Positions 31,271 to 42,190 of a stretch of DNA of 64,000 nucleotides are shown here, in pieces. The notes under the pieces were generated by a model that did not search any database, was not told where the DNA came from, and saw only the letters and a list, made by a program, of their open reading frames with translations. The stretch's first letter is position 1. The number at the start of each line of letters is the position of its first letter. Source of the stretch: Notamacropus eugenii (lineage: Eukaryota; Chordata; Mammalia; Diprotodontia; Macropodidae); contig NC_092874.1 of NCBI RefSeq assembly GCF_028372415.1, forward strand, positions 333,392,651 to 333,456,650, written 5' to 3'. Made by a program: the position numbers and the translations under genes.

Positions 31271-31508
31271 TCATCTGTTCAATTGTATCCAACTCTTTGG
31301 GATCCCATTTGGGGTTTTCATGGCAAAGATACTGGAGTGATTGGCCATTTACTTCTCTAGCTCATTTTACAGATGAGGAAACTGAGGCAAACAGCCTTGC
31401 CCAAGATCACACAGGTAGCAAATGTCTGAGGTTAGATTTGAACTCATGAAGATGAGTCTTCCTGACTCCAGGGCAGGTGCTCTATCCACTGTGTCACCTA
31501 GCTGTCCC
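31271..31508 (-). mobile_element. CORE-SINE with target-site duplication
   Basis: Full-length minus copy. CTGATAAAA at 31262-31270 and 31509-31517 is the target-site duplication. Confidence 0.92.
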
Positions 31509-31639
31509 CTGATAAAAATGATACCACTGTCTGATATTGAACCATTTAGCAATGCCAAAGACTGGTGACAAGTAGCTGGGATTGAGCCAGTAGGAGTATT
31601 TACTAGGATACATCTCCCAGGGATTGCCAGATTGACTCG

Positions 31640-31830
31640 ATGCCCATACGGCCCAGCCCTATGCTAGTTCCTGGCGATCCATAGATAAAGTAAAAAACAG
31701 TCCTTACCCTCAAGTAGCTAACATTCTTCTGGGTGGTAACACATATAAGATAGATCAAAAATAAATTTAATTTGAGGAGAAAGAGAGAAAACTTTAACAA
31801 TTTTGAGGGTCAGGAAAGTTTCCTGTAAGA
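31640..31830 (+). repeat. ancient repeat (4895-5460 family)
   Basis: CAGTCCTTACCCTCAAGTAG and GTCAGGAAAGTTTCCTGTAA are in family order. Confidence 0.5.
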
Positions 31831-31946
31831 GGTGATCGCTGCTGAACATGTTCATTTTTAAATGAACATTAATAGATCCAGGATAACAAGAGTCCCTCTG
31901 GTCTTTCCTTTATAAATGAACATGTTTAGCAGGCATCACCTCTTAC
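31825..31946. repeat. 33-bp imperfect inverted repeat
   Basis: The left arm, 31825-31857, starts GTAAGAGGTGATCG. The right arm, 31914-31946, ends CATCACCTCTTAC. The arms pair at 30 of 33 positions around a 56-bp loop. The left arm is the normal repeat sequence; the right is its inverted copy. Confidence 0.9.
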
Positions 31947-31959
31947 GTACATTAATTCA

Positions 31960-32160
31960 CAGGATCATAGGGGGGCTGGTGCTGACAGGGCCTCAGAGCT
32001 CACTGAATCTTTGAGGAAACAGTTCCTAAGAGATTAAGCCACTTGCCCAAGGTCCTCTCCCTTCCCACTCCCTCCACCCTCGTTGTCATCATCAGAGGCA
32101 GGAGAGGAACCCAGGGCCCTATGACTACAGGGCCTTGCCTTTCCATCACTTTCCTGATGT
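31960..32160. mobile_element. MIR3-like fragment
   Basis: GATTAAGCCACTTGCCCAAG and GAGAGGAACCCAGGGCCCTA follow MIR3-type order. Confidence 0.5.
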
Positions 32161-32284
32161 TATGATCCCCTTCGAGAAGGAGGAACAAACAACAAGGAAC
32201 AGAGGAACATTTATTAAGCACCTACTTAGACAGAGGTTCACATTCACTATTTCTCATCCTACCCTGAGATCGTATTTGAAAGGT

Positions 32285-32535
32285 CATTGTTGGTTTTGTT
32301 GAGAAATCTCGGTGGTGTCTGACTCCACATGATCCCATTTGGGATTTTTTGGCAGAGATACTGGAGTGATTTGCTATTGCCTTCTCCAGCTCATTTGACA
32401 GATGAGGAGACTGAGGCAAGCAGGGTGAAGTGACTTGCCCAGGGTCACACAGTTAGTAAGTGTCTGAGTTCAGATTTGATCCCAGGTCTGCCTGACTCCA
32501 GGACTAGTGCTGTATCCGCTGCACCACTTAGCTGC
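32285..32535 (-). mobile_element. CORE-SINE, minus strand
   Basis: TGATCCCATTTGGGATTTTT through GCACCACTTAGCTGC. Nearly full length. Confidence 0.88.
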
Positions 32536-32646
32536 TTTTAATTAAATGAATTTAGGGTCTGTGTTATTTTTATACACAGTGTTCACATGGCACTTCATGC
32601 CATGAGGATAATAGCCAGAAACCCTTTTTAAAAAAAAACATACTTC

Positions 32647-33408
32647 GCAACCAAAATCCGGAGGGATGTAGTAAATTGGGAAAGAATTTTTACAGCTAAG
32701 CTCGGGGATAAAGGCCTCATTTCTAGAATATATAGAGAACTGATCCAAATGTATAATCATACAAGTCATTCCCCAATTGATAAATGGTCAAAGGATATGA
32801 ACAGGCAATTTTCAGAAGAAGAAATTAAAGCTATCTATAATCATATGAAAAAATGCTCTAAATCACTATTGGTTAGAGATGCAAATCAAAACAACTCTGA
32901 GGTACCACATCACACCTATAAGATTGGCAAACATGACAGAACAAGAAAATGATAAATGCTGGAGAGGATGTGGGAAAGTTGGAACACTAATTCATTGTTG
33001 GTGGAGCTGCGAGCGCATCCAACCATTCTGGAGAGCAATTTGGAACTATGCCCAAAGGGCTACAAAAATGTGCATACCCTTTGACCCAGCAATATCGCTA
33101 CTAGGACTATATCCCCAAGAGATCATAAAAATGGGAAAGGGTCCCACATGTACAAAAATATTTATAGCAGCACTCTATGTAGTTGCCAAAAACTGGAAGT
33201 CAAGGGGATGTCCATCAATTGGGGAATGGCTGAATAAATTATGGTATATGAATGTAATGGAGTACTATTGTGCCATAAGAAATGATGAACAAGAAGACTT
33301 CAGAGAGGCTTGGAAGGACTTATATGACCTGATGCTGAGTGAAAGGAGCAGAACCAGGAGAACTTTATGCACAGCAACAACCACAGTGTGTGAGAGTTTT
33401 TTCTGGTA
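32647..33408 (+). pseudogene. L1 ORF2 protein C-terminal fragment, frameshifted
   Basis: It begins in the NQ.TKIRRDVVNWERIF region. A 2-bp deletion near 32878 (compared with the 45 kb copy, which reads SLLIREMQIKTT) shifts the frame. The second frame (32879-33409) holds the cysteine motif C-x3-C-x7-H-x4-C at 32957-33010 and then IQPFWRAIWNYAQRATKMCI, FDPAISLLGLYP, GPTCTKIF and MEYYCAIRNDEQEDF to the stop. The endonuclease and RT domains are absent. Confidence 0.9.
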
Positions 33409-33795
33409 GACTTAGATTTTTGTAATAACACAAGAACTTCTTACCAAAAAAAAAAAAAATCCCAATGGAGGATCTCAAGGCAAAATGCCTGCCACACTCA
33501 GAGAGAGAAATATGGAAGTCACTCACATATTGTAGCAGATCATGTTTGTGTATGTGTATGTGTTTGTGTATCATGTTCTGATTTGTTATACGATTTCTTT
33601 CATTTATCTTAGTCTGACTACATAGCATGACTATAGTGAAAATATACTCAATAGGAAAGTATATGTAGAATCTATACAGAATTGTATGCAGTCGTGGGGA
33701 GGGAGGGGGGGAGTGGGGGGTAAGTGGGGGGGATAAAATCACAATTGTATGGCAGTGATTGTTAAACATTACAAAATAAAAATTAAAAAAAAAAA
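33409..33795 (+). other. L1 3' UTR
   Basis: It includes a G-rich tract at about 33696-33733 (runs of 4 to 6 G's), a candidate G-quadruplex. A similar tract is in the 45 kb copy at about 46628-46668. Confidence 0.75.
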
Positions 33796-33878
33796 GATAA
33801 AAATTGGATTGAATATTATCTCACAAAGGTGTCAAATGTGCAAACTACTGACTAAAAATAAAATCCATCTTAAACTTC
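33796..33878 (+). other. 3'-transduced non-L1 DNA
   Basis: 83 bp between the L1's own A-tract and a second A-tract, starting GATAAAAATTGGATTGAATA and ending CATCTTAAACTTC. It should match the genomic flank 3' of a source L1 elsewhere. Confidence 0.8.
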
Positions 33879-33901
33879 AAAAAAAAAAAAAAACATACTT
33901 C

Positions 33902-34400
33902 TAAAGCATTTCCAGAGAGCCACAGAGCACATTCGGGGCTCCTCAGATGATTTATCTGAATGGTTTCGATGCAGCCCAAATGTGTCCTCCAGCTGCCTTT
34001 TCCCTTTCACAGATGCCTTTCTGACCTAGAACTGTTTGTAAATGAAGGTATCCTCTTCCTGTCTGAAAAACTCGCCCAGGAACACCTGGGGGACAAATGG
34101 TTTGTGGGGCACAGGGAGAGGTCAGACTTCTGAGTCAGGAGAAAAAAAAATTATACCCATGATATAAAGGAAAAAACTCTGAAAGACTTCAGAACTCTGA
34201 TCAGTGCCTCCATGAGATCAGCGATGAAGTGTGCTTCCCACCTCATGCCAGAGGTACAGAATGAGCCAAGTATTTTCTGACACAGCCAATGGCCTTAGTT
34301 TCTTTTGCTTTACTCTACTTATTTATTATAGAGGAAGGAGCCTTCTTTTTTCAGGGGGTGAGGCAGAGAATCGTGGTAGGAACATTGGTGGAGGAAAAAG
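33902..34400. other. unique DNA
   Basis: No gene recognised. Confidence 0.4.
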
Positions 34401-34404
34401 AAAG

Positions 34405-34470
34405 TAAAAGGAGAGGAGGGGAGGAGGGGGGAGGGGAGGGGAGGGGAAGGGAGGGGAGGGGAAGAAAGAA
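34405..34470. repeat. (GGGGA)n purine repeat
   Basis: GGGGAGGGGAGGGGAGGGGA-type run, a simple repeat with G-quadruplex potential on the plus strand. Confidence 0.9.
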
Positions 34471-34474
34471 AACA

Positions 34475-34770
34475 TTTATTAATTGTCTGCTCTGAGATAG
34501 GCACTAGGTGAGCGCTTTATAAATACTATCTCCTTACATCCCCATAACAACTCTGGGAAGTAGGTGTTCCCTACTGTGACCCCCATTTGGCAGTTGAGGA
34601 AATGGAAGAGAGCAAAGGTTAAAGAACTTCACGTTACAAATATTATCTCCTTTGATCCCCATAACAGTCCCGGAAGGTAGGTGCTATTAGGATCTCCATT
34701 TTACAGTTGAGGAAACTGAGGCAGATAGAGGTGACTTGCCCAGGGTCACTAGCCCCTTTGACCTTCACCT
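34475..34770 (-). mobile_element. MIR, minus strand, with a partial second copy
   Basis: Plus-strand wording CACTAGGTGAGCGCTTTATA, CATCCCCATAACAACTCTGG, then a second block with TTGATCCCCATAACAGTCCC and GGAAACTGAGGCAGATAGAG. This is either two MIRs or a tandem duplication of the tail. Confidence 0.65.
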
Positions 34771-34819
34771 TTGGAGGACTTGGCCCCAGAAGTCCCTCAA
34801 GTCTACATCCACTAGAATC

Positions 34820-34890
34820 TTAGATACTCCAGTATCTCTGCCAAGAAACTCCCAAATGGGGTCATGATGAGTCAGGCATGACTGAATCTT
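34820..34890 (+). mobile_element. CORE-SINE 3' fragment
   Basis: ATACTCCAGTATCTCTGCCA to AGTCAGGCATGACTGAATC. Confidence 0.7.
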
Positions 34891-35300
34891 AGGACTGAGA
34901 AGTAGTATGAGGACTTTACAGGCTCCCATAATCTTGGGCAGGCATCCTAGATGTCATGGCGTAGTTTTAGCAGCACTCCAATAGGCTTGCCTAGAGTTGC
35001 CTCCTTACCAGCCAGAACTCCTTCAGGGAATGAGTGCCATAACGTTCTGCTTCCTTAACAGAGTGACACATGGGTGACTTCCTTCATCTCCAGAGTCCCT
35101 ATTTTTGTTTTTCAGCAATATTTGCCTAGGTTGTGGCTGCCCAGATCTGTTCACCAGTTGGCCTGCCCATGCCTATACAGTAAAGTGGCAAAGGAAGCCC
35201 ATTTCTAAAGTCTGAGGTGGGACCACGGCCAGAGTGTGGTATCTAACTGCTGTTATGTGCGTTCCTATGGAGTAGGAGGCCATGATGGGGTATCACAGAT
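34891..35300. other. unique DNA
   Basis: No gene recognised. Confidence 0.4.
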
Positions 35301-35643
35301 ATGCAGTTCCAGAATGGGACTTTCCCCATCGTGGTTTGATATATCATGGGTCAGTATAAGAAATCCAGTGGAAATTTTTCAGGAGTTTTGAGGAACCTAC
35401 AGACCACATACAAAGGCCAGCAGAAAACCCAGAAAAGGTTCAGAAACTCAGAAATGCATAAAACATTTGTATAGTACTGTATATCATCAACATATTATAT
35501 TCTTTAATACCATAATAATTCAGACTCCTTCTCTGCTATAAAGGGAGGGCCAAAAAATTTTACATGGACTTTCCAGATTGCTGGGGGTGCTGAGAGTTAG
35601 GTCCCTAACCCTCCCCTATTTGATGTGGAAGGGATAACTGCAG
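35301..35643 (-). mobile_element. Tigger-like MITE, copy 1
   Basis: On the minus strand it starts CTGCAGTTATCCCTTCCACA and runs GGCCCTCCCTTTATAGCAGA to GGGGAAAGTCCCATTCTGGA. It is homologous, in opposite orientation, to 58011-58337. Short, non-coding, with similar CAGTTATCCC-type termini. Pogo/Tigger assignment is tentative. Confidence 0.65.
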
Positions 35644-35649
35644 TCTATC

Positions 35650-36240
35650 AAAATCCAACTCTTTTAGGCATTTTGCCCCTTCCCTTCTTGACCTCCATTG
35701 AGGAACTGGCTCCAAAGGGAATTGATTTTTATTGAAACAGGTATATATAACTCTCTATCTCAGCCACACATAAAGGGACAAAAGACAATCACCATCCAAG
35801 GCCTCTGACTAATATTAAAAAAAAGTAAAAATTAAAATTAAAAAAGTAAAATAAAAATATAAATCTTTGGGGAGGTTCCCAAATCAATGGATCTCTATGG
35901 ATAAGAAGAACCCACATCACTAACCAGTTCTAGTGACTCAACCAGCTGTTGCTCAGACTTATCTTGTAACCTCTCGAGTTCATTGGTCTCATCTTCCAAC
36001 TACACAAATGAAGGAAGTCATGGGAGGTGGGAGGGGGAAAAGGTAAGTCCAAGGCTCTTTCATCACTGGGGTAGGTTTCCAGTCATCATACTTTCTTCTA
36101 CTCCATCCTGCTGATCCAAGTCAAACTTCACTTGGGTCAAACCTGGTTATGGACCAGGACTAACTTGAGCCATTCTAATGGTTCAAGCTTGGGATTGAAA
36201 TAAAACGAGAGATTCATGGACCACCTAGTTTAACAAGGTG
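35650..36240. other. unique DNA with an A-rich tract
   Basis: An AAAATTAAAA-type stretch lies at about 35817-35860. No gene recognised. Confidence 0.4.
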
Positions 36241-36244
36241 TTTA

Positions 36245-36755
36245 TGTGACAAAAGGCACAGTGGATTTGGGCATGGCAGCAGGAAGACCTGAGTTGAAAT
36301 CCAGCCTCAGGGACTTACTAGCTGTGCAATCCTGGACAAATCACTTAATTTCTGTCTGCCTCAGTTTCTTCATTTATAAAATGGAAATAATAGCATCTCC
36401 ATCCCAGGGTTTTTGAAGTATCAAATGAGATAATATTTGTAAAGCTATTAAAATAGTGCCCAGCACTTGTTATTGGTCAGTCATTTTAAAGTTGTATCTG
36501 ACTCTTCGTGACCCCATTTGGGATTTTCTTAGCAAAGATAGTGGAGTGATTTGCCATTTCCTTCTCCAGCTCATTTGACAGATGAGGAAACTAAAAGCCA
36601 ACAGGATTAAGTGACTTGCTGAGGATTACACAGCTAGTAAGTGTCTGAGGCCGGATTTGAATTTGGGAAGATAAGTTTTCATGAATCCAGACCCAGTACT
36701 CTATTCACTGTGCCACCTAGCTGCTTGGCATATAGAAGGAGTTTAATAAATGCTT
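36245..36755 (+). mobile_element. MIR split by a CORE-SINE
   Basis: The MIR body at 36245-36474 (AGCTGTGCAATCCTGGACAA, AAATGAGATAATATTTGTAA, AGTGCCCAGCACTTG) resumes after the SINE with GGCATATAGAAGGAGTTTAA at 36727-36755. Confidence 0.7.
36478..36724 (-). mobile_element. CORE-SINE inserted in MIR
   Basis: Full-length minus copy from TCAGTCATTTTAAAGTTGTA to GTGCCACCTAGCTGC. Confidence 0.9.
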
Positions 36756-37329
36756 ATTCCCTCTCAAACCCTTCCAATAGCATGGAAAAGATATATATCA
36801 GGGATATAGCTTTAGTCCAGATAGCACTCTTCTCACCTTGTGTGAAGACATTTCTAGTCAGGTTGATGTCAGCTCACAAATTCTTTGTGAAGTTTAGTTA
36901 AGAGGAAGTTGTCTCCATTGGACTAAATATGTCTAGTCCAGGGGTGGGGAACCTGTAGCCCTGAGACCACATGTGGCCCTCTAGGTCCTCAACTGCTGTC
37001 CTTTGACTGAATCCAAACTTCACAAAATAAATTCCCTTAATAAAAGGATTTGTTCTGTAAAGCTTGGACTCAGTCAAAAGGCTGCATCCAAGAACACAGA
37101 AGGCCACCTGTGATCTGGAGGACACAGGTTCCCCAACCCTGATCAACTCTAACCCTCAGCATAGTTGAGATCTTAATAGCACAATGAGCTTAATTTAAAT
37201 TTTAGCCACATTGCCTGTGTTTAGTAGGTGCCAATTTTCCACACCTACAGTGATGTTTTGTACAATTTTGTCATTCATGGGAATAATCTTCATTGATGAC
37301 TCAGTCCCAGCTACTTAAGGATTTGTTGT
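36756..37329. other. unique DNA
   Basis: Contains a minus 82-codon chance ORF (36898-37146). No gene recognised. Confidence 0.4.
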
Positions 37330-37585
37330 TGGTGTTCAGTTGTTTTCCAGTCGTATCCGACTCTTCGTGACAGCCTTTAGGGTTTTCTAAGCAAAGATAC
37401 TGTAGTCATTTGCCATTTCTTTCTCCAGTTCATTTTGCAGATGAGGAAACTGAGGCAAACAGGGTTAAGTGACTTGCCCAGAGTCACACAGCTAGTAAGT
37501 GTCAGAGGCCAGATTGGAACTCAGGAAGATAAGCCTTCCTGACTCCAGGTCTGTTGTTCCATCCACTGAGCCACCTAGCTTCCCA
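37330..37585 (-). mobile_element. CORE-SINE, minus strand
   Basis: GTTCAGTTGTTTTCCAGTCG to GAGCCACCTAGCTTCC. Full length. Confidence 0.9.
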
Positions 37586-37620
37586 CTTAATGATAGCCCT
37601 TTGGTAATTTCTGGTGACAG

Positions 37621-38310
37621 AGATCTGAACCTTAAATGTCCCCATAAACCTCTCTATTTCCTTAAGCAAATCCACACGACTCAGTCATTTATTCCTCACA
37701 TTTTTGTTGACATATCATTGGCAGATGTCATCCATGGAAGGCCTATTGATTTACTCTTGCAGCTTCGGTATTTCATAGGTTTCATCTGGAGATAAATCAC
37801 TTTCAATTATCTTTCACAAATCCAATGGCATGGACTTATTATCAGCTTTTACTATTTCTCCATTAGTATTTCTGTAGGTTTCTGGTATGTTCTTCATGTG
37901 CTCTCAGATCACCTATCAATTCTTTTTCTCCTTTTTGGCAAGGAAATTTGATCATTCTGTAAACTCGTTAAGGCCATTAACCCCATGTCTCATTAACGTT
38001 GTATGGATTTTTGTTAGGATATTTTACAAATCTGTTGTGGTCCATTTGACAGTTCCAAAAGTGTACATTAATGTACACTGGCATTTCATTGGTGTAAATT
38101 GCTTTAAATGCACTCCTTCCATTCAGCTTTTGTTACAGAATGCCAGTAAGCTCATAATCTATTCAGCCACTGCTCTCTCCCCGATTGCATTAAGCTCTAA
38201 GAGTCTTTCCTGGAAGAGACCAATGCATTTGTAAGTCAAATCTTTATCCACTGGTTCAATATGATCTTCCAGTTCACAATTGAAATCCTTCATTTTCTAG
38301 CTTCTCTTGC
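37621..38310 (-). pseudogene. decayed coding-like stretch, unidentified
   Basis: On the minus strand two frames read as protein-like sequence with only scattered stops. One is about 42 residues from DFNCELEDHIEPVDKDLTYK through RLLELNAIGERAVAE. The other is about 190 codons with segments such as EHMKNIPETYRNTNGEIVKA, KIIESDLSPDETYEIPKLQE and LSRVDLLKEIERFMGTFK. Composition (charged, ordered, few stops) suggests an old retrocopy or transposon ORF. I do not recognise the family. No poly(A) tail or duplications were found. Confidence 0.35.
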
Positions 38311-38530
38311 ACACATGTAGAATTTCATACTTACAGCTCAAAGAAAAAGGAGGGAAAGCAAAAAAAAAAGGCAGAAAAATAGAATTTTATATTTATCCAA
38401 TTCAAAGAAGATTTCTATGTCAATGAAGAAAGATCTCTTAAATGAAGGAGCTGTTGAATATGTTTTTGATGGAAGATATAGTCTGATGCTATCTATCAAG
38501 TGATGATTACGATACTTTGGGTATTACAGG

Positions 38531-38796
38531 TGGGCAGCTAGGTGGCACAGTGGATAAAGTGGATAGTCTGCAGTCAGGAAGACTCATCTGAAGACTCTTC
38601 AAGTCTTCAAGTATAGTCTCAGACACTTACTAGCTGTGTGATCCTGAGCAAGTCACTTAACCTTGTTTGCCTCAGTTTCCTCATCTGTAAAATGAACTGG
38701 AGAAGGAAATGGCAAACCATTCTAGAACCATTGCCAAAAAAACCCCAAATGGGGTCATGAAGTGTAGGACACAACTGAAACTACTGGACAACAGCA
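38531..38796 (+). mobile_element. CORE-SINE with a small internal duplication
   Basis: GGGCAGCTAGGTGGCACAGT to ACTACTGGACAACAGC. The GAAGACTCATCTGAAGACTC segment shows a short internal tandem duplication. Confidence 0.9.
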
Positions 38797-38799
38797 TTA

Positions 38800-39415
38800 A
38801 ATGATGACTGTCTGAAGATCTTCTCATCCTTTTATTATCTTAAGGGAACCAATGTAGCTCTCTATTGCCCATTTCTCATTTCTTATGCTTGCCACATGAC
38901 CAGCCCCATTTCTCTTCTGGTCACACATGCGCTTGAGAAACTTCTATGCCACCTTCAACACTCCCAAGTACTACATGACCATTAAAAGATTAAAAGGTAA
39001 CTGGGATAAAGATATATAAAAAAACTTTCCCGACCTACCTCTTGATGGAGGTGAGAGGTCCACATTGCATAGGTTTTTGGATTTTCTCAATGTATTAATC
39101 AGTCATACTGATTTTTTTTCCTCTCTAAGAAAAACCCCACTATTTGTCACAGGGGATAACTTTCAGGGAATGGGAGGGGAGAGGATACATGGGATACTAT
39201 GATGATGTAAGAAACATTAATTAATTATTTTTTCTAAAAGGTGATTGGGAAATATTTACTATATAATAAAAAGACAATAATAAATGTTTAAATAAATATA
39301 TATTAAATAAAAATTTAATATATAACAAAAACACAATAAAAGGAAATACTGTTCATATTTGAGTTCAGCATCACTATTCTTGACTAACTGTTCCCCAATC
39401 TTGTCCTCACCTCTC
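38800..39415. other. AT-rich unique DNA
   Basis: AT-rich around 39220-39345, with no gene recognised. Confidence 0.4.
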
Positions 39416-39424
39416 CCACCTAGA

Positions 39425-39690
39425 AGCATGCTGTCCTAGGATACAGGAAGACGAGTTCAAATCTAGCCTCAGATACTTACTAGCTTTGTGATCTTAGTCA
39501 AGTCATGTAACCTTGGTCTGCTTCAGTTTCCTCAGTTGTAAAATGGGAATCATACTAGTACTTAGCTCCCAGGGTTGTTGTGAAGATCAAATGAGATAAT
39601 ATTTGTAAAATGCTTAGCATAGTGCCTAGAACACTGTAGGCACTTAATAAATGCTTATTTCCTTCCCCAAGTGCAGGCTGTACTTGTACT
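39425..39690 (+). mobile_element. MIR-family SINE
   Basis: Head, CORE (CTTCAGTTTCCTCAGTTGTA) and tail (GTTGTTGTGAAGATCAAATG, GGCACTTAATAAATGCTTAT) are all present. Confidence 0.8.
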
Positions 39691-39699
39691 TAAAATGTC

Positions 39700-39950
39700 C
39701 CTTTTGGGACAAAATGGCTCAAGTGCCATCGCTTTCATGAAACCCTCTCTCCTCCTCTCCCTGAAGGGAATCTCTCCTTCATCAAATTTCTTCACTTGAT
39801 ATGGACTTCTCTTTTGCCTTCTTTATCATGTACCTTGGATCATCATATTTATATATTTCCACCATGCAACTGTAAGGTTCTTCATAAGTTCAAGGGATGT
39901 CATTTTTCCACCCTCATAATTTCGGAACCTAGCCAACTGCCTTTGTATCT
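39700..39950 (+). mobile_element. L2-like fragment
   Basis: TCATGAAACCCTCTCTCCTC and TACCTTGGATCATCATATTT: weak L2-type wording. Confidence 0.4.
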
Positions 39951-40574
39951 TAAAAAGTAGATTAGGAGTTACTTTTTCACATCTGAGTGATAGAATCTAT
40001 AAATTATGGAAATACTCAGACTATATAGTTTAATAAATTATCCAATTGTTAATGGGGAAAAATAATTCCTGGATATTCTTTTCTTTATTTCTTCCCTAAA
40101 AAAAAAGTATCACTAATCTTCCTCTTCTCCGCATTCTCTTCCCCCACCCAAAAAAACCCTCACTTGTCATACATATGGATGGTTAAGCAAAATGAAGCCA
40201 CCCATTGGTCATGTTTGAAAACGTAGGTCATTTCACACCACTCAGAAAAGTGACAAGATGACTGATTTGACAGGAGAGGGGAAGCATCATTTATCAATAG
40301 TCTTCTGAGTCCTTATGGCCAGTATATTGATCACAGTTATGAAAAATGAATGAATGAAAAAACATTTACTACTCACTTACAATGCTTTAGTCATCATATG
40401 AATTAGTTTCCTGTTTCCAGGATCATTTCACTCTACACCAAATAATACAAATCTTTTCATGCTTCTTTGAATTTCCTCATTTTTTTATGGTACAATGATA
40501 GTCTTAAAGTAGGCTGGTTAAAAAGACATGTGAAACATGGGTTACAATCCAATCTATTACTATGTAATAATTTG
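39951..40574. other. unique DNA
   Basis: No gene recognised. Confidence 0.4.
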
Positions 40575-40710
40575 TTCTTGGGCTCTGGAGAAGTGAGGCT
40601 GGTGACCTTGCACAGCCCTCACTCACTCAAAACAAAGTCGCATGCAAGTCATGTCATCATTTCCCTGATGACATGGTCTTCTTCGTCAACAAAGGACGAA
40701 CACAAACAAT
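40575..40710 (+). mobile_element. RTE-tailed SINE, 5'-truncated
   Basis: GGGCTCTGGAGAAGTGAGGC to ACAAAGGACGAACACAAAC, the 3' half of the element at 2722-3028. Confidence 0.85.
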
Positions 40711-40999
40711 TTGTTCTTATATTTTTCTGTTGGATTCAGATAGAAATGGCCTTGGGATAAATTACTATTTTACTCTTATCCTTTCATATTTAGAATTTTG
40801 TGGACTATTGGCAAAGGTGATAAAATAATTGCTTTTTTGTAGTGGAACAAAGATTTTAGGATGTAATTCATCTTCTGTAAACTCATGGAAAGCATCCTTG
40901 ATACAACTCCAGTAGTAGACAGGGCAGCAGAGATATTGAGCCCATATAATTTTGATCTCCTTTGCTTTTCTGTTGTTTTAGTTGTGGTTGCTGTTGTGT

Positions 41000-41245
41000 G
41001 GCTAAGTAGTTTCAGTTGTGTCTGACTCTTCATGACTCCATTTGGGGTTTTCTTGGCAGAGATACTGGAGTGGTTTGCCATTTTCTTCTCCAGCTCATTT
41101 TATAGGTGAGAAACTCAGACACACATGGTTAAGTGACTTGCCCAGGATCACACAACTAGTGTCTGAGGCCAGATTTGAGTTTAGGGAGAGGAGGCTTTCT
41201 GAATCCAAGCCCAGTGCTCTATCCTCTGCCCCCACCTCGCTGCCC
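41000..41245 (-). mobile_element. CORE-SINE, minus strand
   Basis: TGGCTAAGTAGTTTCAGTTG to CCCCCACCTCGCTGCCC. Confidence 0.9.
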
Positions 41246-41965
41246 TTTCCTTTGTTAGGTCTCTGTATTTTTAAAGCTTTTCATTACATGTAGCTTGAGG
41301 GTTGAGTACTTGGCATGCCAACATCTATTTAAAACACTATTCTTAAGTTTTGATGTCTCCGTGTTATGTCTGGGTGATCATAGCAACAGACTGGTCTGCG
41401 ATAAATGGTCTGGTTCCAATAGAGTGCGTTGTTTGAGCTCTCCCGAATACCTTGAGGTCTGTAGTTTCCTATGGAGATTTGTCAGCAATTTTTTTCTTTT
41501 TATCATTGTTATAATGATGGTGTCATCATAACAGGTGCTTCATGGAGACAGCACATGAGCTGTTTGTTTTTAGAACAAGGGAGATGTCAACCTATTAGGA
41601 GTCAAATGAGTAAGTGGTTTTGTTGTCAACTATTCATTTAAACTCAGCTGAGAGGCTGTTGCTAGAAGCAATCAGGAACATGGGTGAGGGGCCATAAGTG
41701 AGCTTCTCCCCTATGTGGGAGGCACCTATGGGGATCCTAGGTTCCACCGAAGGGGAAAGGAGAAGAGAATGAAATCGTTTTCCAAATAACTGACCTGGTG
41801 ACTGATCTGATCTGTATATATCTGGAATGTTATATCTTAGTAATGCAATCTTTTACATGTGGACTTGATCATTCTGTATATTCTAAACTTTTATGCTCTA
41901 TATTCTTACTTCTTAGCCCATCCCATTCCCACCCATAAATTTTAAAATGTAGCTGAGTGGAATGG
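41246..41965. other. unique DNA
   Basis: A single-copy-looking block without repeats at 41300-41930, the longest clean unique block in this part. No splice-bounded coding exon was found. It is a reasonable place to look for a conserved non-coding element. Confidence 0.4.
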
Positions 41966-41967
41966 GT

Positions 41968-42190
41968 CATCAGTTTAGTCATTTTTCAGTTGTGTCTGAC
42001 TCTTCATGACTCCATTTGGGGTTTTCTTGGCAGAGATACTAGAGTGGTTTCCCATTTCCTTCTCCAGCTCATTTTATAGATGAGGAAACTGAAGCAAACA
42101 AGGTTAAGTGACTTGCCCAGGGTCTCACAGCTAGTAAGTGTCTGAGGCCAGACTGGAAGTCAGGAAGATGAGCTTTCCTAACTCCAGGCC
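41968..42190 (-). mobile_element. CORE-SINE, minus strand
   Basis: TTAGTCATTTTTCAGTTGTG to the TTTCCTAACTCCAGGCC head region. The tRNA end is slightly truncated. Confidence 0.88.

Larger units (their letters stand above)
32647..33878 (+). mobile_element. young 5'-truncated L1 with 3' transduction
   Basis: L1 ORF2 terminus and 3' UTR run from 32647 to an A-tract at 33785-33795. A further 83 bp that is not L1 (33796-33878) follows, with ACTAAAAATAAAATCC as a polyadenylation signal, and then a second A-tract. The 17-bp repeat AAAAAAAAACATACTTC lies before the L1 (32630-32646) and only after the second A-tract (33885-33901), so L1 and the extra 83 bp moved as one unit. The left junction CTTTTT/AAAAA fits the L1 endonuclease target TTTT/AA on the other strand. 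Confidence 0.9.

Noticed and set aside
41246..41965. Possible conserved exon in the clean unique block
   Set aside because: No reading frame bounded by splice sites was found, so it is listed only as unique DNA.
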